This document shows positions 16,047-25,325 of a stretch of DNA of 64,000 nt, in pieces; the stretch's first letter is position 1; each line of letters starts with the position of its first letter. The stretch comes from Jannaschia sp. GRR-S6-38 (lineage in GTDB: Bacteria > Pseudomonadota > Alphaproteobacteria > Rhodobacterales > Rhodobacteraceae). A program made the position numbers and the translations under genes. The DNA is taken from positions 2,129,501 to 2,193,500 of the forward strand of contig NZ_CP122537.1 in NCBI RefSeq assembly GCF_029853695.1, in the 5' to 3' direction. The notes beneath the pieces are model-generated. The model did no database searches. It was not told where the DNA came from and worked only from the letters and a program-made list of their open reading frames with translations.

Positions 16047-19000
16047 CAGACTTCCTCGACCATCGCCACGCCGGGCAGCGAGCGCAGCGCGCCCTTCACC
16101 TTCGGGTTGACCGGGTAGAGGTCGGGCAGACGCAGTTCGACCTCGCCGGGCAGGTCGTCGCCCAGAAGGCACAGATGCATCGGCCCGCGCCCGCGTGCGC
16201 CGCTCTCGCCCGACAGTCGCGCCAGCAGGCCCTGCAGCGGCGGCACGGCGTCCGGCGCGTCGAGGAAGATGCGCAGGCCCACCTGCGGCGCGGCGTCGAC
16301 CGCGTCGTCCATCGGCGTCACCGCGCGGGCCAGCAGCTTCAGCTGGTCGGCCTCCTGCGTGGCCTCGACCTGCAGGATGACGCGGCAGCCGGGCTCAAGG
16401 TCGTCGCGATGCGCGTCCAGCGTGTCCGAGAAGACCATCGCCTCGTAGGCGCCCGACGGGTCGGAGGCCTGCAGGAAGGCAAAGCGGTTGCCGCGCGCCG
16501 ATTTGCGCTCCTGCCGGGCCGAGACGATGCCCGCCAGCTTCGCGATCATCGGGCCGTTCACGGTGCGGGCCTGCACCTCGGCCAGGGTCAGCACGTCCTG
16601 GCGGCGCAGCGCGGTCATGTAGTCGTCGAGCGGATGCCCCGAGAGGTAGAAGCCGATCGCCTTGAACTCCTCGCCCAGCCGTTCGGCCGGCAGCCAATCG
16701 TCGCGCCAGGGCAGGCGCGGTTCGGGCAGGTCGTCGCCCGCCTCGCCGAACAGGCTGACCTGATTGGAGGCGCGCTGCTCGTGGATCGCCGCCGAATAGG
16801 CCACCAGCCCGTCGAGCGCGTCCAGCACGCGGGCGCGGTTGCCGTCGATCTCGTCGAAGGCGCCGGCGCGGCCCAGCATCTCCAGCGGGCGCTTTCCGAT
16901 CCGCTTCAGGTCCACGCGCCGCGCGAAATCGTAGAGCGTCGAGAAGGGCTGCGCCCCGCGGCCCTCGACGACCATCCGCATCGCTTCCACGCCCACGTTC
17001 TTGAGCGCGCCCAGCGCATAGACCAGCTTGCCGTCCCGCGTCGTGAAGGTCGCCTCCGAGCGGTTGACGCAGGGCGGCACGATCTCCAGCCCCAGCCCGC
17101 CGCGATCGGCGGATTTGCGGACCTCCTCGGCATAGACGGCGAGCTTGTCGGTCAGGTGGATGTCGGAATTCATGATCCCGGCCATGAACTCGACCGGGTG
17201 GTTCGCCTTCAGCCAGGCCGTCTGGTAGCTGACGACCGCGTAGGCGGCCGCGTGGGACTTGTTGAAGCCGTAATTGGCGAACTTGTCGAGCAGCGCCCAG
17301 ACCTCGTCGGCCTTGCGCTCGTCCACGCCGTTCTTCGCCGCGCCCTCCAGGAAGATGGGCTTCTGGGCGTCCATCTCGGCCTGGATCTTCTTGCCCATGG
17401 CCCGGCGCAGAAGGTCGGCGCCGCCAAGCGAATAGCCCGCCATCTCCTGCGCGATCTGCATCACCTGTTCCTGGTAGACGATGATGCCCTGCGTCTCGTC
17501 GAGGATGTGGTCGATCGAGGGGTGCAGCCGGTCGCGCTGGCTGAGGCCGTTTTTGACCTCGCAATATTTCGGAATGTTCTCCATCGGGCCGGGCCGGTAG
17601 AGCGCCACCAGCGCCACGATATCCTCGATGCAGGTGGGCTTCATCCGGCGCAGCGCGTCCATCATGCCCGTCGATTCCACCTGGAACACCGCCACGGTGC
17701 GCGCCGCGGAGTAGAGCTTGTAGGCCGCCTCGTCATCCAGCGGGATCAGGTTGATGTCGTTCTCGGTCCCCGGCGCGGGATCGTAGAGGCGGCGGCCGTC
17801 GGCGGCGACATGCAGGTCGCGGCCTTGTGCGCGGATCAGCTCCACCGCGTTCTGCACCTGGGTCAGCGTCTTCAGCCCCAGGAAGTCGAACTTCACGAGG
17901 CCCGCTTTCTCGACCCATTTCATGTTGAACTGCGTCGCCGGCATGTCCGAGCGCGGGTCCTTGTAGAGCGGCACCAGCTCGTCCAGCGGACGGTCCCCGA
18001 TGACCACGCCCGCGGCATGGGTCGAGGCGTTCCGGAGCAGGCCCTCCAGCTTCTCGGCATAGTCCAGCAGCCGTTTGACCGGGTTGGTGCGCCCGTCGCG
18101 GCGGTCCTGCTCGCTTTCGCGCGCGGCCTCGCGCAAGCGCGGCTCATCGGTCAGGGCCTTGGTGATCGAGACGGGCTTCACCCCCTCGACCGGGATCATC
18201 TTCGAGATCTGGTCGCATTGCCCGTAGGGCATGCCCAGCACGCGGCCCACGTCGCGCACCGCGGCCTTGGACAAGAGCGCGCCGAAGGTGATGATCTGCC
18301 CCACCTTGTCGCGGCCGTATTTCTCTTGGACGTAGGCGATCACCTCCTCGCGGCGGTCCATGCAGAAGTCGATGTCGAAATCGGGCATGCTGACCCGCTC
18401 GGGGTTCAGGAACCGCTCGAAGAGCAGGGCGTAGCGCAGCGGATCGAGATCGGTGATCGTCAGCGCATAGGCCACCAGCGAGCCCGCGCCCGACCCGCGC
18501 CCGGGCCCGACCGGAATGTCGTGATCCTTCGCCCATTTGATGAAATCGGCGACGATCAGGAAATAGCCCGGGAAGCCCATCCCCTCGATGATGCCCAGCT
18601 CGTATTCGAGACGCTTGCGATAATCTTCGACCGGGGCGGCATGCGGGATGACGTCCAGCCGGGCCTTCAGCCCCGCCTCGGCCTGGCGCCGCAGCTCGGC
18701 CACCTCGTCATCGGCGAATTTCGGCAGGATCGGGTCGCGGCCATGCGCCTTGAAGGCGCAGCGGCGCGCAATCTCGATCGTGTTCTCCAGCGCCTCGGGC
18801 AGGTCGGCGAACAGCGCGGCCATCTCGGATTGCGAGGCGAAGTGGTGGCGCGGCGTCACCCGGCGGCGCGGGGCCTGCTGGTCGACATAGGCGCCCTCGG
18901 CGATGCACAGGAAGGCGTCATGCGCCTCGTGCATCGACGGGTCGGGGAAATAAACGTCGTTCGTGGCCACCAGCGGCAAGCCGCGGGCATAAGCCTGTTC

Positions 19001-19564
19001 GACATGGAAGCGCTCGGTCGGCTCGGGCGACCGGTGGCGCTGCAGCTCGACATAGAGCCGGTCGCCATAGATCGCGTGCAGCCGGCCCAGCACCGCCTCG
19101 GCCTTGGCCTCTTGCCCGTCGGCCACCAGCCGGCCCACCGCGCCGTCGGGCCCCCCGGTCAGGCAGATCAGCCCCTCGGAATGCTGCGCCAGCTCCTCCA
19201 GCGTCACCTGCGGCACCATGTCGGGCCGCGCGAGATAGAGGCACGAATTCAGCTTCATCAGCGCTTCGTAGCCCGCCTCGGACTGCGCCAGCAGGACCAC
19301 CGGCGCGGGGCGGCGCGGCTTGTCACCCGGCTGCGCGGGGTCGTGCATCACGTCGATCTGGCAGCCCATGATCGGCTGGATGCCCCGACCCGCCAGCGCC
19401 GTCGCCGCCTCGAGCGCGGCGAACATGTTGTTGGTGTCGGTGACGGCCACCGCCGGCATCTCCGCCCGGGCGACGAGGTCGGGCAGCGTCTTGAGCCGCA
19501 CCGCGCCCTCCAGGAGGGAATATTCGGTGTGCAGGCGCAGATGGATGAATCGTGGATCGGGCAT
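16046..19564 (-). CDS. dnaE: DNA polymerase III subunit alpha
   Basis: 1172 aa, normal length for DnaE1. It replicates the chromosome as the catalytic subunit of the Pol III holoenzyme. The N-terminal PHP domain starts FIHLRLHTEYSLLEGA; the Pol C-family catalytic motif PDFDIDF is at residues 394-400; the palm/finger region contains GPGRGSGAGSLVAYAL and GFNKSHAAAYAVVSYQTAWL; tandem HhH, an OB fold (AGIVSARQERKSARGNRFAF) and a C-terminal domain follow. ATG 19564 is the natural N-terminus. It is monocistronic here, divergent from a hypothetical at 19667 across an unusually AT-rich spacer. Confidence 0.98.
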   Translation of the reverse strand: MPDPRFIHLRLHTEYSLLEGAVRLKTLPDLVARAEMPAVAVTDTNNMFAALEAATALAGRGIQPIMGCQIDVMHDPAQPGDKPRRPAPVVLLAQSEAGYEALMKLNSCLYLARPDMVPQVTLEELAQHSEGLICLTGGPDGAVGRLVADGQEAKAEAVLGRLHAIYGDRLYVELQRHRSPEPTERFHVEQAYARGLPLVATNDVYFPDPSMHEAHDAFLCIAEGAYVDQQAPRRRVTPRHHFASQSEMAALFADLPEALENTIEIARRCAFKAHGRDPILPKFADDEVAELRRQAEAGLKARLDVIPHAAPVEDYRKRLEYELGIIEGMGFPGYFLIVADFIKWAKDHDIPVGPGRGSGAGSLVAYALTITDLDPLRYALLFERFLNPERVSMPDFDIDFCMDRREEVIAYVQEKYGRDKVGQIITFGALLSKAAVRDVGRVLGMPYGQCDQISKMIPVEGVKPVSITKALTDEPRLREAARESEQDRRDGRTNPVKRLLDYAEKLEGLLRNASTHAAGVVIGDRPLDELVPLYKDPRSDMPATQFNMKWVEKAGLVKFDFLGLKTLTQVQNAVELIRAQGRDLHVAADGRRLYDPAPGTENDINLIPLDDEAAYKLYSAARTVAVFQVESTGMMDALRRMKPTCIEDIVALVALYRPGPMENIPKYCEVKNGLSQRDRLHPSIDHILDETQGIIVYQEQVMQIAQEMAGYSLGGADLLRRAMGKKIQAEMDAQKPIFLEGAAKNGVDERKADEVWALLDKFANYGFNKSHAAAYAVVSYQTAWLKANHPVEFMAGIMNSDIHLTDKLAVYAEEVRKSADRGGLGLEIVPPCVNRSEATFTTRDGKLVYALGALKNVGVEAMRMVVEGRGAQPFSTLYDFARRVDLKRIGKRPLEMLGRAGAFDEIDGNRARVLDALDGLVAYSAAIHEQRASNQVSLFGEAGDDLPEPRLPWRDDWLPAERLGEEFKAIGFYLSGHPLDDYMTALRRQDVLTLAEVQARTVNGPMIAKLAGIVSARQERKSARGNRFAFLQASDPSGAYEAMVFSDTLDAHRDDLEPGCRVILQVEATQEADQLKLLARAVTPMDDAVDAAPQVGLRIFLDAPDAVPPLQGLLARLSGESGARGRGPMHLCLLGDDLPGEVELRLPDLYPVNPKVKGALRSLPGVAMVEEV

Positions 19565-19603
19565 GCCCCGGATCTAGCCGCCGAATGCGGCCGGCGAAAG
19601 GGA

Positions 19604-19632
19604 TTGCCAAACCTGACAAAAATAATAAAGAT
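19604..19632 (+). promoter_or_regulatory. Possible promoter in AT-rich dnaE spacer
   Basis: TTGCCA at 19604-19609 and TAAAGA at 19626-19631 are separated by 16 bases and lie ahead of the gene at 19667. The block ACAAAAATAATAAAGATTA is by far the most AT-rich in this neighbourhood and probably also holds the dnaE promoter on the other strand. Confidence 0.3.
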
Positions 19633-19666
19633 TACCGCGAAGCCGCCCGACGCCCGAGGTCCCGCC

Positions 19667-20137
19667 ATGTCCGCCGCCTTCCGCGCCCCCCGCCGCAGTC
19701 AACCGCCCGGTGCCGCGCCGCTCGGCGATCTGCGCGACATGGACGGGGTGCAGGCGCTCTGCGTCCTGCTCTGGCGCGACTGGGCCGACGGCACGGACGG
19801 CCGGGACCGGGTGCGCCGCGTCTTCGATACCGCGCTGGGCCCGGCGGCGCCGGCGGCCCTGCGCCATTGGTCCGACTTCGCCACGGCGCTGACCCGCGGC
19901 GCGCGGCGACCGCTCTTGTGTCGGGCGACGGGCTGCCCCTGCGTCGGCGCCGACGAGGCGGCGGTGGCGCAGGTCCTGACGCTCGCCGCGCTGACCGAGC
20001 GCGAGGATGCGATGCTGACGCTGTCCCTGCTGGTGCCCGCCGACCGGCTCCTGCCCGCGCTCCACAGCGCCGAGCAGGCCGGCCTCGCGATCATCCGGGC
20101 GACGCTGCGGATGGAGCGGATGGACCTGCCGCGGTGA
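19667..20137 (+). CDS. Conserved hypothetical protein (Rhodobacteraceae type)
   Basis: 156 aa, soluble, no signal peptide. After a basic Pro-rich leader (residues 1-24) come helices and a central CRATGCPCVGADEAAVAQVL stretch, whose C-x-C-x-GADE pattern I recall from Rhodobacteraceae hypotheticals; metal binding by the cysteines is possible. ATG 19667 follows a weak GAGG. Divergent from dnaE, upstream of a convergent membrane-protein gene. Function unknown. Confidence 0.7.
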   Translation: MSAAFRAPRRSQPPGAAPLGDLRDMDGVQALCVLLWRDWADGTDGRDRVRRVFDTALGPAAPAALRHWSDFATALTRGARRPLLCRATGCPCVGADEAAVAQVLTLAALTEREDAMLTLSLLVPADRLLPALHSAEQAGLAIIRATLRMERMDLPR

Positions 20138-20168
20138 CGCCTCGCCCCCGGGGGGCGGGCGCGCGCCG

Positions 20169-20570
20169 TCAGCGCACCAGGGCCAGATAGACGGCGTTGA
20201 CCGAGGCGCCGATGGCGAGGCTGCCCAGCACGTAGAGGAAGGCCGCGCTCCAGCCGCAGGCCTGCAGCACGACGCCCCGGTTCTCGAAGCGGAAGCGGTA
20301 GTCGCGCAGCGCGCGGAACCCGCACCACATGTTGGCGGCGTAAAGCGCCAGCCCCATCACCAGAAGCGCCACGCCCACGCCGCGCAACAGAAGCGCCAGC
20401 GGTCCCGGTACCGACAGCGCGGCCATCATGTCGACCCCGGCCATCGCCCCGCCCATCGAGCTCTCGACGTTGTTCACCACGTCGAGCCCCACCGCCGCCA
20501 GCGTGCCCGCGACAAGGTAGGTCTTGATGTGCTCGGTCACGTCATGGACGAAGGCGCGGGTCAGCTGCAT
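20169..20570 (-). CDS. Hypothetical membrane protein
   Basis: 133 aa with three likely transmembrane helices (about residues 17-33, 52-82 and 103-130). I do not recognise the family. ATG 20570 has only a weak upstream site. It converges with the 19667 gene and diverges from xdhA across a 187-base spacer that holds no other gene. Confidence 0.65.
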   Translation of the reverse strand: MQLTRAFVHDVTEHIKTYLVAGTLAAVGLDVVNNVESSMGGAMAGVDMMAALSVPGPLALLLRGVGVALLVMGLALYAANMWCGFRALRDYRFRFENRGVVLQACGWSAAFLYVLGSLAIGASVNAVYLALVR

Positions 20571-20757
20571 GCGCCGGAGTCTGGCCCGGACCCGCAGGCC
20601 CGATCAAGCCACGGCTTCGTGACGGGCCGCGCCCGGCGGCGCCAACCCCTTGCCAAGCGCCGCCGCGTTCTTTCTAATTTCAAGGCACCCCGCCCCTCCT
20701 ACGCCGCATCGGAGGGGACGGACCGGGGCGGACCGGTATCGCGGCGGATCCGACGAC

Positions 20758-22116
20758 ATGGAGATCAGCTTCCGCCTGAATGGCGAGGACGTGACGGCTA
20801 CGACCGACGACCCGACCACCACGCTTCTGGACTGGCTGCGCGACCGCGGCCTGACCGGCACCAAGGAGGGCTGCAACGAGGGCGATTGCGGGGCCTGCTC
20901 GGTGGTCGTCACCGGCGCCGATGGGCCAAAGGCGCTGAATGCCTGCATCCTGTTCCTGCCCCAGCTTCAGGGCCGCGCGATCCGCACCGTCGAGGGCATC
21001 GCCGCCCCCGACGGCACGCTGCATCCCGTGCAAGAGGCGATGATCGACCTGCACGGCTCGCAATGCGGCTTCTGCACGCCGGGCTTCGTCACCACCATGG
21101 CCGCCGCCCATGCCAATGGCTGCACCGACCATGCCGACCAGATCGCGGGCAACCTCTGCCGCTGCACCGGCTACGCCCCGATCCTGCGCGCCGCGAAGGC
21201 GGTCGAGACGGCGCCGGTTCCCGACCACATGCGCGAAACGCCCCCCATCACGGGTCCGCAAATACTCAATTCGAACGCCTTCCACCCGCGCGACGCCGAC
21301 GAACTTGCCGCTTGGTATGCCGACCATCCCGACGCCACGCTGATCGCGGGGGCCACCGATGTGGGGCTCTGGGTCACCAAGCAGTTCCGCGACCTGGGGC
21401 AGGTGGCCTTCCTCGTCGGCTGCGACGATCTGAAGGGCGTCGAGATCGGCGCGGACGAGATCGCCATCGGCGCGATGTGCGACATGGAAACCCTCCGTCA
21501 CGCCATTGCGCCGCATTTCGCGGGCTTCGCCGAATTGCTGCGCCGCTACGGCAGCGTGCAGGTCCGCAACGCGGCCACCATCGGCGGCAATATCGCTAAC
21601 GGATCGCCCATCGGGGACAGCCCGCCGCCGCTGATCGCGCTGGGCGCGCGGCTGCACCTGCGGCGCGGCGACGCGCGGCGGGAGATGGCGCTCGAGGATT
21701 ACTTCCTCGATTACGGCAGGCAGGACCGCCGCCCCGGCGAATTCGTCGAACGCATCACCATCCCGCGCCAGCCCGACGACCTGCGCTGCCACAAGCTGTC
21801 GAAGCGCTTCGACCAGGATATCTCGGCGGTCTGCGGGGCCTTCCGGCTGCCCGTCGCGGGCGGCGTGATCCGGGGCGCGCGCGTGGCCTTCGGCGGCATG
21901 GCCGGCATCCCGAAGCGCGCGGCGTCGGTCGAGGCCGCGCTCGAGGGCGCGGCCCTGACGCACGCGACGCTGGACGCGGCCGCCGCGCGGCTGGGCGCGG
22001 ATTTCACGCCGCTGTCGGACATGCGCGCCAGCGCCGCCTACCGGCTGGCGGCGGCGGAGGGGATGATCCGCGGACTCGTCCATGACGGCCCGGACCTTCT
22101 GGCGGTGACGCCATGA
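20758..22116 (+). CDS. xdhA: Xanthine dehydrogenase small subunit XdhA
   Basis: 452 aa. It carries electrons from the molybdenum centre to NAD. The N-terminal plant-type [2Fe-2S] domain has [11 protein letters not shown] plus a distal Cys in NACILF; the second [2Fe-2S] domain has CGFCTPGF and CRCTGY; the C-terminal part is an FAD domain ([18 protein letters not shown]) and CO_deh_flav_C. ATG 20758 gives the standard N-terminus; only a weak GGCGGA is upstream. First gene of an operon with xdhB and xdhC, each overlapping by ATGA. Confidence 0.96.
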   Translation: MEISFRLNGEDVTATTDDPTTTLLDWLRDRGLTGTKEGCNEGDCGACSVVVTGADGPKALNACILFLPQLQGRAIRTVEGIAAPDGTLHPVQEAMIDLHGSQCGFCTPGFVTTMAAAHANGCTDHADQIAGNLCRCTGYAPILRAAKAVETAPVPDHMRETPPITGPQILNSNAFHPRDADELAAWYADHPDATLIAGATDVGLWVTKQFRDLGQVAFLVGCDDLKGVEIGADEIAIGAMCDMETLRHAIAPHFAGFAELLRRYGSVQVRNAATIGGNIANGSPIGDSPPPLIALGARLHLRRGDARREMALEDYFLDYGRQDRRPGEFVERITIPRQPDDLRCHKLSKRFDQDISAVCGAFRLPVAGGVIRGARVAFGGMAGIPKRAASVEAALEGAALTHATLDAAAARLGADFTPLSDMRASAAYRLAAAEGMIRGLVHDGPDLLAVTP

Positions 22117-24440
22117 GCGTCGCGAAGCCCCTGCCGCACGAGAGCGCGCGCCTGCATGTCACGGGGGCCGCGCGCTATACCGACGACATCCCCTCGCCCG
22201 CGGGTTGTCTGCACCTGGCCTTCGGGCTTGCGGAGGTGGCGCATGGCACGCTCGACGCGCTGGAGCTCGACGCGGTGCGCGCCGCGCCGGGCGTCGTCGC
22301 GGTGCTGATGGCCGACGATTTCGACCCGATGCCCGATTGCTCGCCCTCGCTGCATGACGAGCCGCTGCTCTGCACCGGCACGATCCATTACGCGGGCCAG
22401 CCGCTCTACCTCGTGATCGCCGACAGCCACCTTGCCGCCCGCCGCGCCGCCCGGCTGCACCAGGCGCACGTGACGGAAGCCCCGGCGCTCCTGACCATCG
22501 AGGACGCGCTGGCCGCCGAAAGCTGGTTCGACGACGGCCCCCGCATCTGGCGCGACGGCGATGTCGACGCCGCGCTGGCGGCGGCCCCCGAGAGGCTGGA
22601 GGGCGTGATCGAGATCGGCGGGCAGGAGCATTTCTACCTCGAGGGCCAGGCCGCGCTGGCGCTGCCGTCCGAGGCGGGCGAGATGCATGTCCTGACCTCG
22701 ACCCAGCACCCGACCGAGATCCAGCACAAGGTGGCCGATGCGCTGGGCCTGCCAATGCATGCCGTCCGCTCCGAAGTGCGGCGCATGGGCGGCGGCTTCG
22801 GCGGCAAGGAGAGCCAGGGCAATGCGCTGGCCATCGCCTGCGCCGTCGCCGCGCGGCATACCGGGCGCGCGTGTCGCATGCGTTACGACCGCGACGACGA
22901 TTTCGTTGTCACCGGCAAGCGCCACGATTTCCGCATCGCCTACGAGGTCGGCCATGACGACGCGGGCCGGGTCCACGCCGTGCGTTTCCGGCACTGGACG
23001 CGCTGCGGCTGGGCGCAGGACCTGTCGCTGCCCGTGGCCGACCGCGCCATGCTGCATGCCGACAACGCCTATGACATCCCGGCGATGGAGATCACCTCCT
23101 GGCGGCTGCGGACGAACACGCAGAGCGCCACCGCCTTCCGCGGCTTCGGCGGTCCGCAGGGGATGCTGGGGATCGAGCGGGTGATGGATCATGTTGCCCA
23201 CAAGCTGGGCCGCGACCCCCTGGAAGTGCGGCGCCTCAATTTCTACGCCGATGCGGGCGGGGCGGCCGGGGGCCAGCCCCCGGACCCCCGGAGTATTTCG
23301 GGACCCGTGAGGACGGGACGGACGCATTACGGCCAGGCGGTCGAGGATTTCTGCCTGAACGCGCTGGTCGACCGGCTGGCGGCGCGCTGCGACTATGCGG
23401 GCCGGCGGGCGCGGGTGGCGGAATGGAACGCCGCGAACGACCGGCTGAAGCGCGGCATCGCGCTCACGCCGGTCAAGTTCGGCATCTCCTTTACGCTCAC
23501 CCACCTGAACCAGGCGGGCGCGCTGGTCCATGTCTATGCCGACGGCTCGATCCACCTGAACCATGGCGGGACCGAAATGGGGCAGGGGCTGCATTCCAAG
23601 GTCCGGCAGGTGGCGGCCGACCGCTTCGGCTGCGACATCGCCCGGGTGAAGGTGACGGCGACCGATACCGGCAAGGTGCCCAACACCTCGGCCACCGCGG
23701 CCTCGTCCGGGGCGGATCTGAACGGGATGGCGGTGAAGGTCGCCTGCGACACGATCCGCGATCGCATGGCCGCGGCGCTGGCCGAAGCGCATCAGGCCGA
23801 TCCGGCCGCGGTCGTCTTCGAAGGCGACACCGTGCGCGTCGGCGGCGCCGAATACCCGTTCCACGAGGCGGCGGCCAAATCCTATGCCGCGCGCGTGCCG
23901 CTATCGGCGACCGGCTTCTACGCCACGCCCGAAATCAGCTGGGACCGCGCGGCGGGCAGGGGCCGGCCCTTCTACTACTTCGCCTATGGCGCCTCCTGCT
24001 CGGAGGTGGTGATTGACACGCTGACCGGCGAGAACCGCATCCTGCGCACCGATATCCTGCATGATGCCGGCGCCTCGCTGAACCCGGCGCTGGACCTGGG
24101 CCAGGTCGAGGGCGGCTTCGTGCAGGGCGCGGGCTGGCTGACCACGGAGGAGCTGGTCTGGGACGATGCCGGGCGGCTGCGCACCCACGCGCCCTCGACC
24201 TACAAGATCCCCTGCGCCTCGGACCTGCCGCCGGTCTTCAACGTGGAGCTTCACGAGAACCGGAACCGCGAGGATACGATCTACCGCTCCAAGGCGGTGG
24301 GCGAGCCGCCCTTCATGCACGGCATCGGCGTGTTCCTGGCGCTGTCGGACGCGGTGGCGGCCTGCGGGCCCGCCTATCCCGCCCTCGACGCGCCCGCGAC
24401 GGCCGAGCGCGTCCTAGGAGCCGTGCGGCGCGTGCGATGA
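22113..24440 (+). CDS. xdhB: Xanthine dehydrogenase large (molybdopterin-binding) subunit XdhB
   Basis: 775 aa; binds the molybdenum cofactor and hydroxylates hypoxanthine/xanthine to urate. Family motifs include [30 protein letters not shown] and the [11 protein letters not shown] segment holding the catalytic Glu. ATG 22113 overlaps the xdhA stop. Oddity: residues about 385-402 ([18 protein letters not shown]), sitting between LNFYAD and THYGQ, are encoded by a palindromic repeat related to one at 43541; homologues as I recall them have only a few residues here. The frame is kept, so the enzyme is probably functional with an extra surface loop. Confidence 0.96.
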   Translation: MSVAKPLPHESARLHVTGAARYTDDIPSPAGCLHLAFGLAEVAHGTLDALELDAVRAAPGVVAVLMADDFDPMPDCSPSLHDEPLLCTGTIHYAGQPLYLVIADSHLAARRAARLHQAHVTEAPALLTIEDALAAESWFDDGPRIWRDGDVDAALAAAPERLEGVIEIGGQEHFYLEGQAALALPSEAGEMHVLTSTQHPTEIQHKVADALGLPMHAVRSEVRRMGGGFGGKESQGNALAIACAVAARHTGRACRMRYDRDDDFVVTGKRHDFRIAYEVGHDDAGRVHAVRFRHWTRCGWAQDLSLPVADRAMLHADNAYDIPAMEITSWRLRTNTQSATAFRGFGGPQGMLGIERVMDHVAHKLGRDPLEVRRLNFYADAGGAAGGQPPDPRSISGPVRTGRTHYGQAVEDFCLNALVDRLAARCDYAGRRARVAEWNAANDRLKRGIALTPVKFGISFTLTHLNQAGALVHVYADGSIHLNHGGTEMGQGLHSKVRQVAADRFGCDIARVKVTATDTGKVPNTSATAASSGADLNGMAVKVACDTIRDRMAAALAEAHQADPAAVVFEGDTVRVGGAEYPFHEAAAKSYAARVPLSATGFYATPEISWDRAAGRGRPFYYFAYGASCSEVVIDTLTGENRILRTDILHDAGASLNPALDLGQVEGGFVQGAGWLTTEELVWDDAGRLRTHAPSTYKIPCASDLPPVFNVELHENRNREDTIYRSKAVGEPPFMHGIGVFLALSDAVAACGPAYPALDAPATAERVLGAVRRVR
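23265..23312 (+). repeat. Palindromic repeat copy inside xdhB (in frame)
   Basis: Begins GCCGGGGGC, contains CCCGGACCCCCGGAGTATT at 23279-23297, then four variable bases and GACCCGTGA. The 19-base core and the GACCCGTGA block are identical and equally spaced in the intergenic copy at 43541-43590 (30 of 32 bases). The left part can form a stem GGGGGC / GCCCCC. Confidence 0.8.
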
Positions 24441-25312
24441 CCGTCGACGCCCGGGCCATCCACGACGCGCTCGCCGCCCACGGGCCCTTCGCGCGTATCC
24501 TCGTGGCGGGCACCCGGGGCTCGGCCCCGCGCGAGGCCGGGACGGCGATGTATGTCTGGGCGGACCGGATCCAGGGCACGATCGGCGGCGGCGCGCTGGA
24601 ATGGCGCGCGATGGAGATCGCGCGCGAGGTGCTCGCCGACGGCCGGCCCCGGGTCGAGCGCATGCCGCTCGGCCCCGCGCTCGGCCAATGCTGCGGCGGG
24701 GCGGTCACGCTGGTGATCGAGCGCATCGCGGCGGTGCCGCCCGATCCCTGGATCCGGCGCGTGGAGGGAGACGCCCCCGCGCCGCGCCTGACCGGCTTCG
24801 GCCTGAAATCCGGCTGGATGCGCGAAGACGCGGCCGGTCCGGCGCGGCGGATCCACATCTGGGGCGCGGGCCATGTCGGCCGCGCGCTGGTGGACGTGCT
24901 CGCGCCCCTCGCGCCGCAGATCCGCGTGGCTTGGCACGATATCGCACCGGATCGCTTTCCCACCGACGTGGCGGTGGCGCATGACGCCGCCGCCGACCTT
25001 CCCGCGCGCCTTGCCACCTGCGCGCGATCCGACGCGCATCTGATCGTCACCCATTCCCACGATCTGGACCTCGCGCTCTGCCACGCGGCGCTGACGCGCG
25101 GCTTCGAATTCTGCGGGCTGATCGGGTCGGCGACGAAATGGGCGCGCTTCCGGTCGCGGCTCGCCGCGTTGGGCCACCCGCCCGAGGCCATCGCGCGGAT
25201 CACCTGCCCGATCGGGGATCCGGCGCTCGGAAAGCATCCCCAGGCCATTGCGATCGGCGTCGCGCACGGGCTACTGATGGCACCGTCGGCGAATGTGCAA
25301 AACCGGGTTTGA
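24437..25312 (+). CDS. xdhC: Xanthine dehydrogenase accessory protein XdhC
   Basis: 291 aa. XdhC binds molybdenum cofactor, promotes its sulfuration and hands it to XdhB. The XdhC_CoxI N-terminal motif GTRGSAPREAGTAMYV is followed by GTIGGGALEW and GQCCGG (Cys likely Moco-contacting), and the C-terminal Rossmann-like domain has IWGAGHVGRAL and FCGLIGSATKWARF. ATG 24437 overlaps the xdhB stop. It is 13 bases upstream of the likely start of the transporter ATPase, consistent with one long operon. Confidence 0.95.
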   Translation: MTVDARAIHDALAAHGPFARILVAGTRGSAPREAGTAMYVWADRIQGTIGGGALEWRAMEIAREVLADGRPRVERMPLGPALGQCCGGAVTLVIERIAAVPPDPWIRRVEGDAPAPRLTGFGLKSGWMREDAAGPARRIHIWGAGHVGRALVDVLAPLAPQIRVAWHDIAPDRFPTDVAVAHDAAADLPARLATCARSDAHLIVTHSHDLDLALCHAALTRGFEFCGLIGSATKWARFRSRLAALGHPPEAIARITCPIGDPALGKHPQAIAIGVAHGLLMAPSANVQNRV

Positions 25313-25325
25313 GAAAGGGTAAGGC

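Noticed and set aside
13922..20137. A more than 2000-codon open frame on the plus strand across the RTX and dnaE region
   Set aside because: It is antisense to dnaE and the RTX gene, is rich in Arg/Ala/His typical of shadow frames in GC-rich DNA, and only its last 156 codons (19667-20137) look like a real protein.
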